Below, one piece after another: positions 1 to 13,000 of a stretch of DNA of 64,000 nucleotides. The position numbers were made by a program, and so were the translations under genes. The DNA is from Gnetum montanum (lineage: Eukaryota > Streptophyta > Gnetopsida > Gnetales > Gnetaceae), in assembly GCA_015680685.1 (NCBI GenBank), contig MNCI01038230.1, forward strand, positions 296,648-360,647, in the 5' to 3' direction. The notes under the pieces are model-generated. The model was not told the DNA's origin, did not search any database, and was given only the letters and a program-made list of their open reading frames with translations. How positions within the stretch are numbered: the stretch's first letter is position 1; each line of letters starts with the position of its first letter.

Positions 1-299
1 CTATGTTAGTTATGTTGTAGAGTGTAGCACTAAATTTAGAAAAAATTTGCCAAGTTTTGACACTTAGACAAATTTTCTGTTGAATTGTAGAAGCCTGGAA
101 TCAGTAGTATTTCACATGCCATCCCTTAGTTGCACCTGATACCTTGGTTGTAGCCAAAAAAGTCCCTGTTTGATCAAAAAGATCATCTAGGGAACTTTGC
201 CTCAATTTCCTAGCAAAGGCCATTGTGTAGAGGCGAGGTCGAGGCTATGCACTTGCAAACCCCTTTATGTTCCAGCTGTCAACATTTTCACTAACTACA
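1..299 (+). repeat. Remnant of a family I LTR, 3' end
   Basis: Bases 161-299 match the last ~150 bases of the LTRs of element C: both carry AGTCCCTGTTTGATCAA, a 'ttccagct' stretch near the end, and finish in a '...acta(a/c)taca'-like terminus. The copy is more diverged than the LTRs of A and C and runs off the left edge, so whether it is a 5' LTR, a 3' LTR or a solo LTR cannot be told. Bases 1-160 are assigned only by continuity. Confidence 0.6.
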
Positions 300-1079
300 A
301 CAAGTTTGATGGAAATCAACCACTCTTGCATCCTCTATTCATTTAGCCATTTTCTATTTTCTTTGCACCCTCTCGATCCAATGTTTTTTTAAGATATCTT
401 TGTACTATTATTTATGCTAAAGATTTATGTTTAGGATAAGGACCATGCTATGGAAACCTCACAATGTTTTTCTTAGAATTTACTACATATTTTACAATAT
501 ATTTTATGATAACATATTGGGACATGGTATGCTTAAAACATGCATTTACCTTTTACATTTGAGGAAATAACATGTCTTGAATATTAAGCCTTTAACCATT
601 TCTTCAAGAATAAAAATGATTTAATTATTATTCTTTGGATCTATAGAAAGGCTTAATTCTTAATATAATGGCCAAGGAACATTGTACCAATGAATGAAAG
701 AAAAGAAAGATCAATCTTCAAAGACTTTTTATATAAAGATATATGAAAATTTCCTTGTTCATACAAAATGATGAAACATTGAGGAAATGTTAAGAGAATA
801 ATAATTATATCCAAATCTGGTACCTACAAAATTTTCTTCCATTACATTTTCCCAAGCATGCACCTAGTTTGCATATGGTGTATCGTTGAACAACATTAAG
901 CAAACCACATTAACCAATTTCAAGATTCATACCTTCTAGTTTTTGAGTAGTAAACAATTTGTACAAGAAAATATAGAAATGTGAATAGAATAATCTTTTT
1001 AGGATTGGTAGGGTTGTTTATAGTTTTCTTGAGGGTAAGGGAACCTCTTAGGTATATACATTTGGTGAATTTTGAATTG
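300..1079. other. No gene seen; AT-rich decayed sequence
   Basis: No open frame, tandem repeat or recognisable domain. The minus-strand reading continues weakly from the gag at 1080-2491, so this may hold the degraded end of that gag, but I cannot support any domain in it. Confidence 0.4.
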
Positions 1080-2491
1080 AAGGAATAAAACTAGACTCTT
1101 GAAGATGTGATAGAATAAGAAAATATCCTTTATAATGCTCATATTTATACACGTCACATCCTTCATCATCTAAATTGGAGTCTAAAAGATCTTCTACTAC
1201 AACTACTTTTCTTTCTCTATAGTAGTAGTCATTCTTTACATCTTTTTTCTTTCTTTTGTACTTGTCTTTAGCTCTCTCTTGCTATGCTTTTTCCTTCACA
1301 ATTTTTAATGTTGTTTAAAACTTCTCATCAACTATGTTCCACATTATGTCAACATTAGTTGAAATTTTAATTATTGAATCTTGGATTAGCAAAGCTTTTC
1401 TTTGAACCACCTCTTCTAACAATGCCTCATCTTCTAATTCACAGAATGAGATATCTCTGGTATACTTCTTAGAGCTCTCTCCCTTCTATAGTTCTCCATT
1501 CTCTTTTGTTACATGATTAATCAAACTCTAAATTTGATAGGCTTTCATCTTTGAAAGTATTCCTTAAGCATAGGCTCTAAGAGTTTCCCTTATCTTTTTA
1601 TTGAGTCCATCTATAATATGTTCTAGCTATTCCCTTTAAGAGAAGCCATGGCCTAAGCATTTATGTAATAGTGACTAATACCTACTCAAGGTTGCATTAA
1701 TGGACTCATGATTTCCTTACATTCATTCCTAAATCTACTTTCATAAATTGGATACTCTAGAGGGCAACTCATATTTCTCATTAAATATTTTTAACATCAT
1801 ACTCCACATTTTGATGGACTTTGGTTCCAATGGATGGTACCAACATTATGCTTTCTTAATGAGCATCCCAAGGAATAATTTTAGCTTTTGCCATTCATTA
1901 TCTATATTTTGCAAAGCATAGTCATCATGATAGACTTGAAGATGATGTTGTGCATCAACAATGTAGCCTTCCTCAAGCTTAAAAAAATGTTGTTCATGTC
2001 TAGTTATTTGATTTAGCTATCTCTCTAATTCCTAGTAGGAATGTAGACTACCTCCTTGATGTTAACTATGTTGCGAGTAGTAAGAAAGTGCTCATCATAA
2101 TTATCTCTACTCTCATGATCTATGTTATGACCATGACCCCTTCTATGGTGCCTACTATGTCTTCTTTCAACTCTATGTCCTATTTTTTGGTTACTCTACC
2201 ATCTATTCTTTCATTCCTATGATGACCTCTCTAATAATCTCTACTAAGTCATCTATCATTACTTCTTCGTTTTTGGTCTTGTTCAACCTTGTTTGAGCTA
2301 GACAACGATGAGGATTCGAAAGATGGAGAACTAGAAGAGTTTTGTCTAGTTATCCTTCTTCCATGACACCTTTGGTCATCTTGACTTGGTCTACTAGAAG
2401 ACCTAGGCCTAGAGGTCCTCCTTATGTTGGATCCTATCCTACCTTTTCCTTGGTTGCTAGCCAAGATTAAATGTAACCATGAATTTCTCAA
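1080..2491 (-). pseudogene. Gag of a family II (Athila-like) retrotransposon, degraded
   Basis: Read on the minus strand, this is one colinear gag interrupted by many TAG stops and some frame changes. The first 80 codons (2491-2249) are open and rich in Arg and Ser, with a serine tract. Further on come EHIIDGLN (about 1600-1623) and HKCLGHGFS (about 1640-1664), then KMKAYQI and a lysine/glutamate-rich tail. The same order and wording occur in the gag of element B (22681-22890: CLGHGYS, HHIIDGL, KAHQIQ), which fixes the family and orientation. Gag would form the particle core. No protease or RT follows before the window edge. Confidence 0.7.
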
Positions 2492-4539
2492 ATCAATTAT
2501 AGCAAGGATTAGAGAATTTTGTTGATGAGATTTATGCTATTAATAATTAGTATTTTCCTTCTCAAATTACAATATTAGTGGAAGGGTAGTATAGCACCCC
2601 AATTAATTATCTATAAAATATCCTACAAAAAACTAATAGAGATGCTACAAAACCCCAAGGATCTAGATTAACTAACTCAAAATAAAGTGGCAAAATATAT
2701 AAAAATTATTAATTAAGAGCATAAATATAGTAAATTTATATATCATAGAAAAATTTTATAATACTTGTATATATTATTAAATAAAATTTATTTAATGAAA
2801 AATAGAAATTTACATAGCTACAAAAATATCGATGTCCAAAAATTTAACTCGGTGCATGATAAAATAGTACATAAAATCAATTGAACATCTAAAAATAAAG
2901 ATAGCTATGTTTGAAGTTTAAGAAATCAATTAATAATATTAAAATTAATTATTAAATAAAATATTAATATTCTATAAATAGTATTAATTTTCCCAAACAT
3001 ATAGCACATGCTAAAATGAAAAATGTTCCTTGCAATCTCATAGTCTAAATAAAACATACAACAAATTCATATCTATCTTGCTTTATTATTTATTCACAAA
3101 AATAGGTACATAGCTCAAATATTCGAATACAACATTTTTATTTTACCAAAATAAAAATTTTAAAAAATTATTTTTCAAGTTCACAAGGTTCATGTTGTAC
3201 ACATTTGATCTATCTTTTGTCTCATGTCCCTCTTTTGATGATTCCCTAACTACTCTAGGCTCTTTGCATCAGAATGCCTCAAATAAAGTTTCTAAGCTAA
3301 ATGTCTAAGGTTATGGGCTAGATAAATATTTATAATAAAATATTTCAAAATTTTTCAAGGTACACAAATTTTAACTTTTCTATAGATCTAAAAGAAATTC
3401 AAAAATCCAAAAGAAAACCAAAAATGTAAAAAATGTATATTTTATCTAGGCATCTCCAAAGTCTAGGTCTTCATTACTTTCTTGCTAACAACATATACTA
3501 TTGAATCCTAAAATAATGTCATCAGAACCATAAAATTATCCTTTAAATTATCTTAAAATCCAAAAATATTTCAAATTTGACCAACAAAAATCCAAAGAAT
3601 GTATATTTTAATTAGGCATCTCCAAATACTAGGTCTTGTCAACCCTCACTACCAAAGGGACTCACTGACAGCTCTTGGAATAACCTCACTTCTAGCAGTT
3701 GATTATTCTTGTGATCCCAAACAAGTCATTATGGGTAAGTCTTAGTAATACACTCACTACTAACATCCTCAATGGCTGAGGTAAACATATCATTTAAAGG
3801 ATAGGTTTTAACTATGCCTCATTGCAACTTCACTACATTTAACTACGCAGTACCATGGTCTCAGCTCAATCCATAGCCTCACATGAACTTACAAATAAAA
3901 ATTGAAGCTAAGGAATCCATGCAAGAGTTGTTGTTTCCATGTTATGGGACCCACTATGAAACACTCCACTATTGCATGCAAATGGGGGCATCTAAAAGAC
4001 TTGTAGCTTCCACTACCAAGTGAGAAAAATCAATCACATAAATATTAGTATTTTATTCCAAAACTATAAAATATTTCCAAAATGGCCAAAAATTCACAAA
4101 AGCCCAAATTCCATAAAATCTTTACCAAATCAAGTTTATATCATACACTTATAATGAAATATCTAAGAAGGAGGTTAGACAAAGTTTCCACAATTCTAGA
4201 AATTTACCCAAAGATTAAAAAAGGTTTATATATGGTTGAAACATTTTTTTCTCATAACAAGAAGCCCAAAATGACAAAAAAATCTACTAGAATCTCCACA
4301 TACGAATCAAAATTGTAGAGAGGAACAATAGAAAATCCACAAGAATATAGGATAACCAAATAAAAAGAAACATAAAATAATATTTCTTACAAGATCCATA
4401 ACAAAATATGGCAATCACATAAAAAGGAAACTAAAATGGAATCTTCTCAACATCTTTCTTCTCTACATAATGCTATTCATTTTTTTTATTTTTTTATTTT
4501 TTGCTTTACTTAACTTGTTGCATTTGAAACCCTTCTACA
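2492..4539. other. AT-rich non-coding stretch upstream of the left gag
   Basis: No supported gene. By position it is the leader and perhaps the 5' LTR of the minus-strand family II element whose gag lies at 1080-2491, but I could not align it to the family II LTRs at 4540-5850 or 26021-26601. The short open frame at 4082-4318 is lysine-rich, with no homologue elsewhere in the window, and is probably chance. Confidence 0.4.
3434..3637. repeat. Pair of 38-bp direct repeats
   Basis: Bases 3434-3471 and 3600-3637 are near-identical direct repeats sharing TAGGCATCTCCAAA and ending in CTAGGTCTT, with about 130 bp between them. No function is evident. Confidence 0.7.
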
Positions 4540-5850
4540 AATTGTGATGAGATGTATCTAAGACTACAACTTATTTATAAAAAGAAGAACATGCTAAAAT
4601 TAGCTTTGAAACAAAGAAGAAAGTATAAAAAAAACATCTTTTAGGAAAAACATGATGGAACATTGATGAAGTATATTTTGTCTAGCTCTAATATCGAGTA
4701 TCCAATATTAAAGACTTGATATTAAATACCTAATATTGGAGACCTAGAAGCAATGTTGGATATATGATATCATGGAATGTATGCTAACCTATAAATATAG
4801 CACTTAGGCATATGGTTTAGGGGTCATATTAGTCATATTGTAGTAGAGCTCTTGCAATTTTTCTTTCCCAAAGTTAGAATATTTTCCCAAGTGTTTGCAA
4901 TAGGAGTCATTAAGTATGTAGATCTTTATTCAAGCATTGTTGTACTTGAGCATAGTAGTGTGTGCAATAATAAAAATGAGCTTTCTAATAAACCTTGTAG
5001 CACTTCAATTAGATTAAATATTTTGTTTATGCATTTAATGTTTCATGAAATTTCCTTTAATGTTTTCAATAATTAAGCTAATTTAAAAATTAAGCTAGCT
5101 AGGTTAAATGGTAATTAATTAAGCACATAAGTATGATTGCTTCAAGCATGTGAATGATGCTTAGTAATTCTAGTAACACTTAATGGTTGGTAACTCAGCA
5201 ATGTCATACGTGTTTAGGATGTGTACAGAAAGTGGGACTAGATACTTATGTTAAATTTAGTTAGAAATTAGTTAGTTAGTTAGGTTAAAGTAGTAATTAA
5301 ATTGCTTCATTTCCTTCATCCTTTATTTTAAGCACTCAAAATATAAAACATAGAAATAATAAAGAATCATATGCCTTAATTAGAATTAACCATACCTTTG
5401 CATATCACAAGTGTAACTAGGAAGACAATGAATGATTGTTAGGGCAAGTTCACTTCCTAGAGACTAGTATACCAGAAGACATAGAGTCCACATAATTTGA
5501 TCAAATCATGTGTAAATGCTTAGTGTTTCGTATGGTTGAGAATAGGGGTATTCGATGCTCATCATTGGAACTTTTGTTGTGGACTCCTTTTTATTTCAAA
5601 CATGTGCTATCTAAGCATAATGAGAATTATTAACATCATTGAACAAACTAGATAAAATCATTCTCAAAATAAATATACTAATTTAAGCATACTAATATCT
5701 TATTTTCATTGCAAAATGCCTTCTTCTCACAAGTGCAATGATACTAAACTACTAGTTCCTTGAGAATATATGATGGTATATACTCATCTAGATGAGTATG
5801 TGCTTGACTTCATCTTCATCCTACCTCAGAATAAATAATTACAATGGTGA
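4540..5850 (+). repeat. 5' LTR of element B (family II), approximate ends
   Basis: The stretch from about 4780 to 5880 is homologous to the reverse complement of 55490-54931 continued in 26601-26021. Shared landmarks include GAGCTCTTGCA, TCAAGCATTGTTGTAC, CATAAGTATGAT, AACCATAC..ATATCACAAGTG and GATATGGAGG. The second copy is interrupted by element C exactly between two of these landmarks. The outer ends are not resolved to a base: the start is set from the distance between TATA box and LTR start in the other copy, and the end from the start of gag-like sequence. Confidence 0.6.
4789..4800 (+). promoter_or_regulatory. TATA box of the family II LTR
   Basis: CTATAAATATAG lies about 55 bp upstream of GAGCTCTTGCA. 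The other family II LTR has TATAAATA at the equivalent place (55485-55494, minus strand). It would start the genomic RNA of element B. Confidence 0.55.
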
Positions 5851-6508
5851 GATATGGAGGATAACATTGTAATGCCTTTTGATTGATCTATGCCTAGAAT
5901 GTTGCTCCAAACTCTTAGGAGGTTGGGCATCCATAATCTTCAAGAAGAGTATGTTATGCATAACCATGACTATTAGGACTACCATCCCACTGAGACACAA
6001 TGTAGGAGAGATTGACACTAGGAGAAGCACCATGAGGCTATGAAGAAGAAATAGTTTATCAAATCCTTATTCTTGTTGAACCAAAATGATAATGAGGATC
6101 CTCCCCCTAGGGGTTCTCAACATGAAGATTCCCCACCTCTTGATATTGGTAATGGGGGTGTGAACTTGAATCTATAATCCACTATCAACAATCTAGGTTT
6201 AGGAAAAAGTGGGAATCAAAGTAAGGGCTCAGGAAAGCATTAAGATGACAAGAAAACTGACAAATGTAACCATGACAAGCATAGAGGCAGTGACAAACAC
6301 CATGGTGATGGTATTCCTCCTTCGTATTTGTCCTTTTTGTTTGCATCTTCTTCTTCCTCTTCTAGTTCTAACAAACACTACAAAAAGAACAACTATGATG
6401 AAGGTAAACAAAAAGACAAGGATTATCACAAACCCTACCATGAAAAAAGGGGTAGTAGAGGACATCATAGGTGTCATCAAAATAATGATGATGATGAGCC
6501 TTTACTGG
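5851..6508 (+). pseudogene. Gag of element B, N-terminal part
   Basis: Plus-strand reading gives an N-terminal gag region with stops. It has a Pro-rich piece, a Lys/Asp/His-rich stretch and a serine tract (FASSSSSSSS, about 6340-6370), followed by more Lys/Asp/His-rich sequence. The serine tract and basic flank parallel the N-terminal part of the gag at 2491-2249. The reading breaks off at 6508, where element A is inserted, and gag resumes at 22305. The 5-bp duplication ACTGG proves the two halves were one sequence. Confidence 0.6.
6504..6508. repeat. Target site duplication of element A, left copy (ACTGG)
   Basis: ACTGG directly precedes the terminal TGTAGTGACC of A and is repeated at 22300-22304 directly after the other end of A. 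Five bases is the usual duplication for this superfamily. Confidence 0.85.
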
Positions 6509-8289
6509 TGTAGTGACCGAAAACATCGGTGGCTAGAAAACACCGAGAGGTTGTCGATCATGACAGTCTTAACCTTGGATCCTTGTGAGGGCCGTGCTGG
6601 ATAAAATGGAAGCGAGGCACCCTAAATAGTCTGGTCGATCAAACAGGGACTTAGTTAGTGTTTCTATAACCTTTTGCAAACATGTGATTTGAAAACAAGA
6701 CTTATAGCATAAAAATAATAATCTTTCGATAGAAAAGGGTAGAAAATGATGTAAAATGTGATGACAAGCAAGAAAGCAAAGTAAAATGTAGTTACGAAAA
6801 TGCACCACTTCAAGATTATGAATTCACTCTGTCTACATGGATAAAATCAGTTGTGCAACACTGGGAAGCGCAGAGATCCCAAAAGTAACCAAGACATTCA
6901 AAGCAAGAAAACTGTATGCTTGAACGCAGACTTGGGAGTTAACAATGAAAAATGCTACAAAGATAGTGGGAAAAAGAAAAGCATAACATCAAATAGGAGT
7001 GCTCACTATTTGCAATGCCAAATAAAATGTTTACAGTGCTCAAGATTTTCAGTCTGCCAACTGGTAAAAATGCTATCTTGTCAACTTGCCAATTTTTTAC
7101 CAATCGACTTTTTTGCTTGCTAGCCAACTAATTTTCCAACCAACCCTTTAAGCATTGCTCATTGGGGTATTTATAGGACCAAGAGCATGTGAAAGATGTG
7201 GTTTAGATGCCACATGTCCTAGGCCCATGTTGATGTGTCTATGCTACATGGACATGCAGGGCTAATTAACGAGCCTACCATGCTGTATGTATGCTGTCAG
7301 AACTTGGATATGTGTGCCAATGATGCAAACAGGTGAAGTGCATTGATGTAGCATAGATGCCCACTACACTATGCTATGCTTTGAGCGTAGCATGTGGGCA
7401 TAGCGTAGCAACTTGCTATGTCGTGCTATGATTTAGAGCGTAGCATTTTGGTGTAGTGTAGCATCTTGCTATGTTGTGCTATGCTATGCAACGTAGCATA
7501 GCATAGCCACCAATTTGAGGTAGCAACTTATGTCGAGGGCTGTTGCATGCATTGGAAGCCTTTGAAGTACTCTGACTGATTTTTCATATTTTCTATGCTA
7601 TGCTACACTACGTATCATAGAACAGCGTAGCAATTGGCGTTAATCGCAAAAATGCCAACAATCTACAACCTTTGCTTTTTGCAATGCGAAACTTGTGAAC
7701 TTGTTGATCCTGCACTTTGAGATGCCCTTTGTGACTCCCATAGAGTTGCTACGCTATGTTGCATAGCATAGCGTAGCAACCAACATGGCTTTCTTTTCAT
7801 TAAATTTGTCACTTTTTGCTAGAATGAGCCATTACTAAAGGACATGTAGCTAAGTGAAGCAACTGGTTTCGAAGGCCAGAGGCACTAACTGAGTGTAATT
7901 GAAATCACTGAGTAAGCTAAGCCTCCCTACCTTGATCTCGCTACACTGTGCTATGCTACATAGTGTAGCAACTTGTCTTGCAAAAAATTTCCAGTTGATT
8001 GCCTGAAAAACTATCTCCTAATGCCTCCTATGCTACATAGTATAGCGTAGTCTATCAAGCTCCTTTTCTAGAAAACTTTCCAAACTATTTTACACGTCTT
8101 GAGCACCGTCGACAACTCTCCACATCATTTCTGAGTAGGTTGTCAGCTGGATGAATTACCCAGCTAGAAAAATTTTCAAATTGGATAGCCAAAACTTAGG
8201 GTATTAATTTTTTGCTAAAGTGACATGATGCTACCTAAACTGCATGGACCTGGTCTAGCAAGAATGCCTTAAAAATTTAGGGTATTTCA
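6509..8289 (-). repeat. 3' LTR of element A (1.78 kb)
   Basis: On the minus strand the LTR starts TGAAATACCC at 8289, next to a polypurine tract, and ends CGGTCACTACA at 6509. It aligns with both LTRs of element C over its length. Its U3 is full of short GCTATGCTA / TAGCATAGC words (about 7360-8050). Confidence 0.88.
7169..7178 (-). promoter_or_regulatory. TATA box in the 3' LTR of element A
   Basis: The minus strand reads GGTCCTATAAATACCCC, the same context as the TATA boxes in the LTRs of C (27561-27570 and 54149-54158). Confidence 0.7.
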
Positions 8290-8302
8290 TTGGCCCCTCT
8301 TT
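8290..8302 (-). other. Polypurine tract of element A
   Basis: The minus strand reads AAAGAGGGGCCAA directly before the LTR start TGAAATACC. The same 13 bases precede the 3' LTR of C (53187-53199), and one base differs in G (42737-42749). It would prime plus-strand DNA synthesis. Confidence 0.85.
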
Positions 8303-8410
8303 GTTGACATCTGGAGGATGGACTCGAGAGACGTCGATAAAGAATACAAAACCGCAGAAGATAAAATGCTAACTTTTCTCTTTGGTGTTTTCCAGGATGT
8401 TTCTTAGCTG

Positions 8411-9310
8411 GATTGGTTACATGGGAAAAGGGAAGGGTTAAGCGTGGAGGGAGGAGGTTCAAGAAAAGGGTAAAGATGAAACTTGGTAGGATCCCTCATC
8501 AGAGTGCTCGTGAGGGAGCTGTTTGCATGGTTACCTTTTCTTTTGCTAACCTTGGACCTCTCATTGGAATATTTAGGGAGAGAGGGTCTGTGAAATAGCT
8601 TATGTGCCATTTGTTTTAGCTACACTTTTTTTTGTGCATGAGCTTTTGCTATCTTACACTTTTACCTTTGCTGTTTTGCCTTTGACATTTGCTAACAACC
8701 TGGTGACTGCAAGATAGGTCTTTCTTCCCCAAGATGAGTTGTGTTACATCCACATGGGGATTTAACCTACCTATAGATGTTTTCCATGCGGCAAGCTGTG
8801 TTACATGTGTCATAGACTTTGCGGTTGAGCATATGGGAGGGCTTGACAGACGTTGGGAAAAGCTTGTGAAAGAGAGGAAAGTGTGGATCATGAATATGAG
8901 GAATGAGATAAGGAAAACAAAGGGGAGGAACAGGGTGTACACTTCAAAGTAGCTAAGCTAGTTAGGATGAATGCCTTAGAATGATGTAGGGTCTTTCTTC
9001 TATTGTGAAGCACACCTCTAAGTGGCATCTCCCTGGTATGAATCCTACAAACACAACAGAAAGAAAACCAAGGAAAACAACCATGATGCAAAAAAAAGGC
9101 AAAGTCCCCACTCACCACAAACGTTGTTGAACCTTTGGATATCTTTTCTAGTGTGCCATGCCCAAATTAGGAAGGCCAACAATGGCTTTGGCAGCATCGG
9201 GATGGAGAGGTTAGCACTGAGGATGCTAGGAGTTGTTGTGAATGTAGATGCTTAGGAGCCCCTACCAAAGGCATGCATTCTCAGTTCAGCTATGGGATTG
9301 GCTACCCCAT
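8411..9310 (+). pseudogene. Antisense gene-like region beside the 3' LTR of A
   Basis: Read on the strand opposite to gag-pol. An open stretch (8413-8598) contains RIPHQS. A TCTTTCTTCCCCAAG acceptor-like tract ends at 8733, and an open frame starts ATG at 8734 and runs to 8952, with FNLPIDVFHAASCV. Element C, also antisense, has RVPHQS and, after TTTCCTTCACAG, an ATG-led frame with FYLPKNVFHVESYV. The further part at 9180-9310 also aligns with C at 52590-52450. Protein-level similarity in two elements supports real coding. I recognise no domain. Antisense ORFs before the 3' LTR are known in Tat-lineage elements such as Grande; whether this one is related is not known. The first exon and start are uncertain. 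Confidence 0.5.
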
Positions 9311-10078
9311 GGCTAACCCTCATTTAAGCTCAGGTGTTGGTAGGGGGATGGAGGGTAACAATATTGTGGTTAGGCCACAATAATGCTGGAACTCTAGCAG
9401 CAGGCACCAACCAAGGAACTACTGTTAAGGTAATGGGCCATGACGATGGTAGGTCCAGAGGGTTAGTCAGATGTCATACGACATCTCTAGAGGATTAGCT
9501 AGATGCTGAGAGTAGTGGTGTTGCATATGTTCCAGCTCATGTTTTCATCACATCGTAAATTACATTCTGGAACTGCAACGTCCCACCCCATGTCGGCACT
9601 GGGCATGCTTGCTTGATGTGTACTAGTGTAGATGCATGTTGGGGACTTGCCATGAACCTAGTTTAACGTCTTGGTAGACCATGGTGTGTTTTTTTAAGGT
9701 TTCAGCAGACCGCTATGTTGGTTTAAGATCCTAGTAGACCAATGCTATGCTAGTTTAAGATCCTAGCAGACTGCTATGCTAGTTTTTCATCGTAGCGGAT
9801 GGTGGATGAACTAGTTTAAGGTCCTAGCAGACCATCTGTGCTAGTTTAACATCATAGTAGACTATTTGTACTAGTTTATAGTCATAGTGGACTATCTGTG
9901 GTAGTTTATAGTCATAGCAGACTGTCTATGCCAATTTTATGTCATAGCAGATAGATTTGCCAGTTTAATGTTCTAGAGGATATTGGTGAAGCTATGCCAG
10001 TTTAACGTCATAGTAGATGTTTGCTCACCTTTGTCAGTTTTATGTTGTAGCAAAGGTTTTCTTATCTACTTTATGCAT
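9311..10078 (-). repeat. Spacer of A after integrase, with irregular tandem repeats
   Basis: From about 9650 to 10075 the plus strand repeats variants of CTAGTTTAAGATCCTAGCAGAC at 40-60 bp intervals, so the gag-pol strand carries TTAAACTAG-type words. Similar words recur after integrase in C (51890-52160) and G (41370-41580). Bases 9311-9600 show no gene. Confidence 0.65.
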
Positions 10079-13000
10079 CTAGATGTAGTATGGATTGAGG
10101 TACAAGTGGTTCACCGGGTTCACAAACTCATTGTCATCCATGTCTACTAGCTTGAAGGCTTCATTCCCAAAGGCTTTTGTGGCCATGAATGGACCTTCCT
10201 AGTTGGCTGAGAATTTTTTCGCATGCTCATGGATAGCCTTGAGAATGAGGTATCCCTTCTGTATTGGCCATTGATGTGGATTTTTATGGTGTTTTTGTTG
10301 TTTCTTGTTCTAATAGTACTCTATGCGACCCAGTGTTTGCACACGCTTCTCCTCTATTGAGTCGATATCAATGATGCACAACTCATTGTTCTGGGCTTCG
10401 CTTACACCATTGGATAGGATCATCTGGAGTGATGGTACCTACAACACAAGAGGTAACACTACTTTAGATCCATAAACAAAACTATAAGGTGTCTTACCTG
10501 TTGCAGTCCTGCATGTCATCCTGTAAGCCCATAGCACATAGAGGATTTGCTCATGCCATTGCTTCTTGCTATTATTGAGTATCCTTTTCAGCAAGTTGAT
10601 GATGGACTTATTTGTAGCCTTTGCTTATCCATTTGCCTATGGGTAGTATGGCAAGGAGAATGACTGCCTGATGCCAAGATTGCTACAGAAGGTTCAAGTT
10701 TCCGCACTATTGAACTGTGGCCTGTTGTCAGTCACAATAGTCATCGGAAGTCCAAACCTTGTCACAATGTTATCCAAAATGAAGTGGAAAATCTACTGAG
10801 ATGTAGTTTTCTTCAGGGGAATAGCTTCCACCCACTTGGTAAAATACTTGGTGGCTGTGATGATGAAGTTATGCCCTGTGGAAGACTTAGGTGTGATAGC
10901 TCCTATGAGGTCTAGTCCCCATTGTTGGAAAGGCCACATGATCTGCGTCAGGTGCAGCTCTATAGGCTAAATGTGTATGAAATTTGCATATCTCTGGCAC
11001 ATATCACACGTTTTGACTTTTTCCAGGAAATCATCCTCCATGTGAGGCCAATAGTACCCTAGACGTCTGATTTTTGCTACGATGGCCCTAGGTGCTATGT
11101 GTCCACCACATAATCCTTTGTGTAATTCATTGACAACCTGTTGCGCTTGCCCCTCATTTATGCATGCCAGTAATATCCCATCATAGGATTGTTTGCATAG
11201 GGCATTGTCTCCCATGAGCACATATTTCCCAACACATTTACAAATTACATCTCTCTAGGCAGATGTCAATCCACTTGGGGGTTCGCCGTGTTGCAGCTAG
11301 GCTTTAATATTGGCATACCACTCTTGCGTATTCGTAGCATTGATAGAGGCTATGTGTTCCACTTGAGTGATAGGATTAATGCACTTAGTAATTGAGGTTC
11401 ACAAAATTTCAAATAAGTGTGATGGAATATTTAGTGCTAGGATGGCTAAGGCATCTGCAACAATGTTCTCGTTGCATGGCACGTGTTGCACATCCGTAGT
11501 TGCAAATTGTCTAAGTAGGATTTTTGCTACGTTGCAGTAGGTTTGCAAGTGTGTAGCTTTGCAGGCATAGACATTGGTGATTTGATTCACAACTAGTTGT
11601 GAATCTTTGCGAATCACCAAGTGTTGTATGTGTAGTGTTTGGGTAGCTGAGATGCCTCTAAGTAGCCCCTCATACTCTGCCACGTTTTTTGTGCAGGGGA
11701 ATGTGAAACGATAAGTAAAATGCATTTCCCCATAGGGGAACATAATGACAGCAATTGAACTACCTAATCATGCAATCGAGGCACCTTCAAACTATAAAGT
11801 AGCTTCAAGGTGCGATATGGAAACGTTGATAGTGCTAACATGCTCCTCTGAGAATTCAAGATCTATGGTCACCTAGTCATCAACGGGTGAGGCCGTAAGT
11901 TATGTCGCTATGGCTTGGCTCTTCATCAATGACTGGCTCACATAATGCAAATCTAATTCTATGGTTATTGCTTTCCATTGGGCTATCTTGCTACTTTCAT
12001 ACAGGTTTTTTGTGATAGCCCAAAGTATGTTGCTTTTGAAAATGATGTTAATTTTGCTGCAAAACAAGTAATGGCTCCACTTTTTTAATGAAAATACTAA
12101 GACAAGGAAATTTCTCTCCACCTTGTTGTAGTTTTCTTCATACACTATCAATGCATGACTCAGATAGTATACTAGTATCTCAGATCCATCATCTTGTTTA
12201 TGACATAATAGTGCTACAATAGATGTATTAGAGGTGGCAAGGTAGATGAAGAAAGGCTTATCCCTCTATGGTGGGTAAATAGTTGGGAGGTACAAAAGCT
12301 CTTTCTTTAGGTCATCGAATGCTTGTTGGCACTAAGTTGTCCATTGGAAGTTAACCCCTTTCTTTAGAAGATATTGCATGGGGTGTAACTTGTCAGTTAA
12401 CTTTGCTATAAACCTTCAGATGAACTGTACTCTACATTGCAACCCATGCAATTCTTTAAGGTTTATAGGAGGTGCCAGGTTGACAATGATCTTAACCTTG
12501 TCAGGGTCCACTCGTATTCTGGCCTCTGATACTACAAACCCTAACATGCATCCGGTTCTCACCCTAAAGACACACTTCTTAGGATTGAGGCACAAATCAT
12601 GCATTTTACAATACTTGAGGACTACCCCTAGATCGCATGGGTGATTAGCAACTTCTTTGTACTTAACTGCTATATCATCCACATTTCCCAGATGTAGTCA
12701 CTAAAGATGTAAGTCATGGCTCACTAGTAGGTCGCTTTGGTGTTCTTGAGCCCAAAAGGCATCATAGTGTAACAAAAGGTACCCCATGGGGTTATGAAGG
12801 TTGTTGTTAACTGATGCTCTAGGTTAATGTGAATTTGATTGTAGATGGAGAAACCATTCATGAGGGATAACAGAGCATGACTAGCCATAGTGTCAATGAG
12901 TTAATCAATGCTTAGAAGTGGGAAATCATCTTTAATCATTGCCTTATTCAGATCCCAGAGGTCTATACAGATTCATATTCCTTCCATTTTCTTAGAAACT

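Noticed and set aside
4082-4318. Open frame of 78 codons, Lys-rich
   Set aside because: AT-rich region, no homologue in the window, no domain; length expected by chance.
6229-6480. Minus-strand hydrophobic frame that could be a membrane protein
   Set aside because: It is the complement of a Lys/Asp/His/Ser-rich gag segment, which always gives a hydrophobic shadow.
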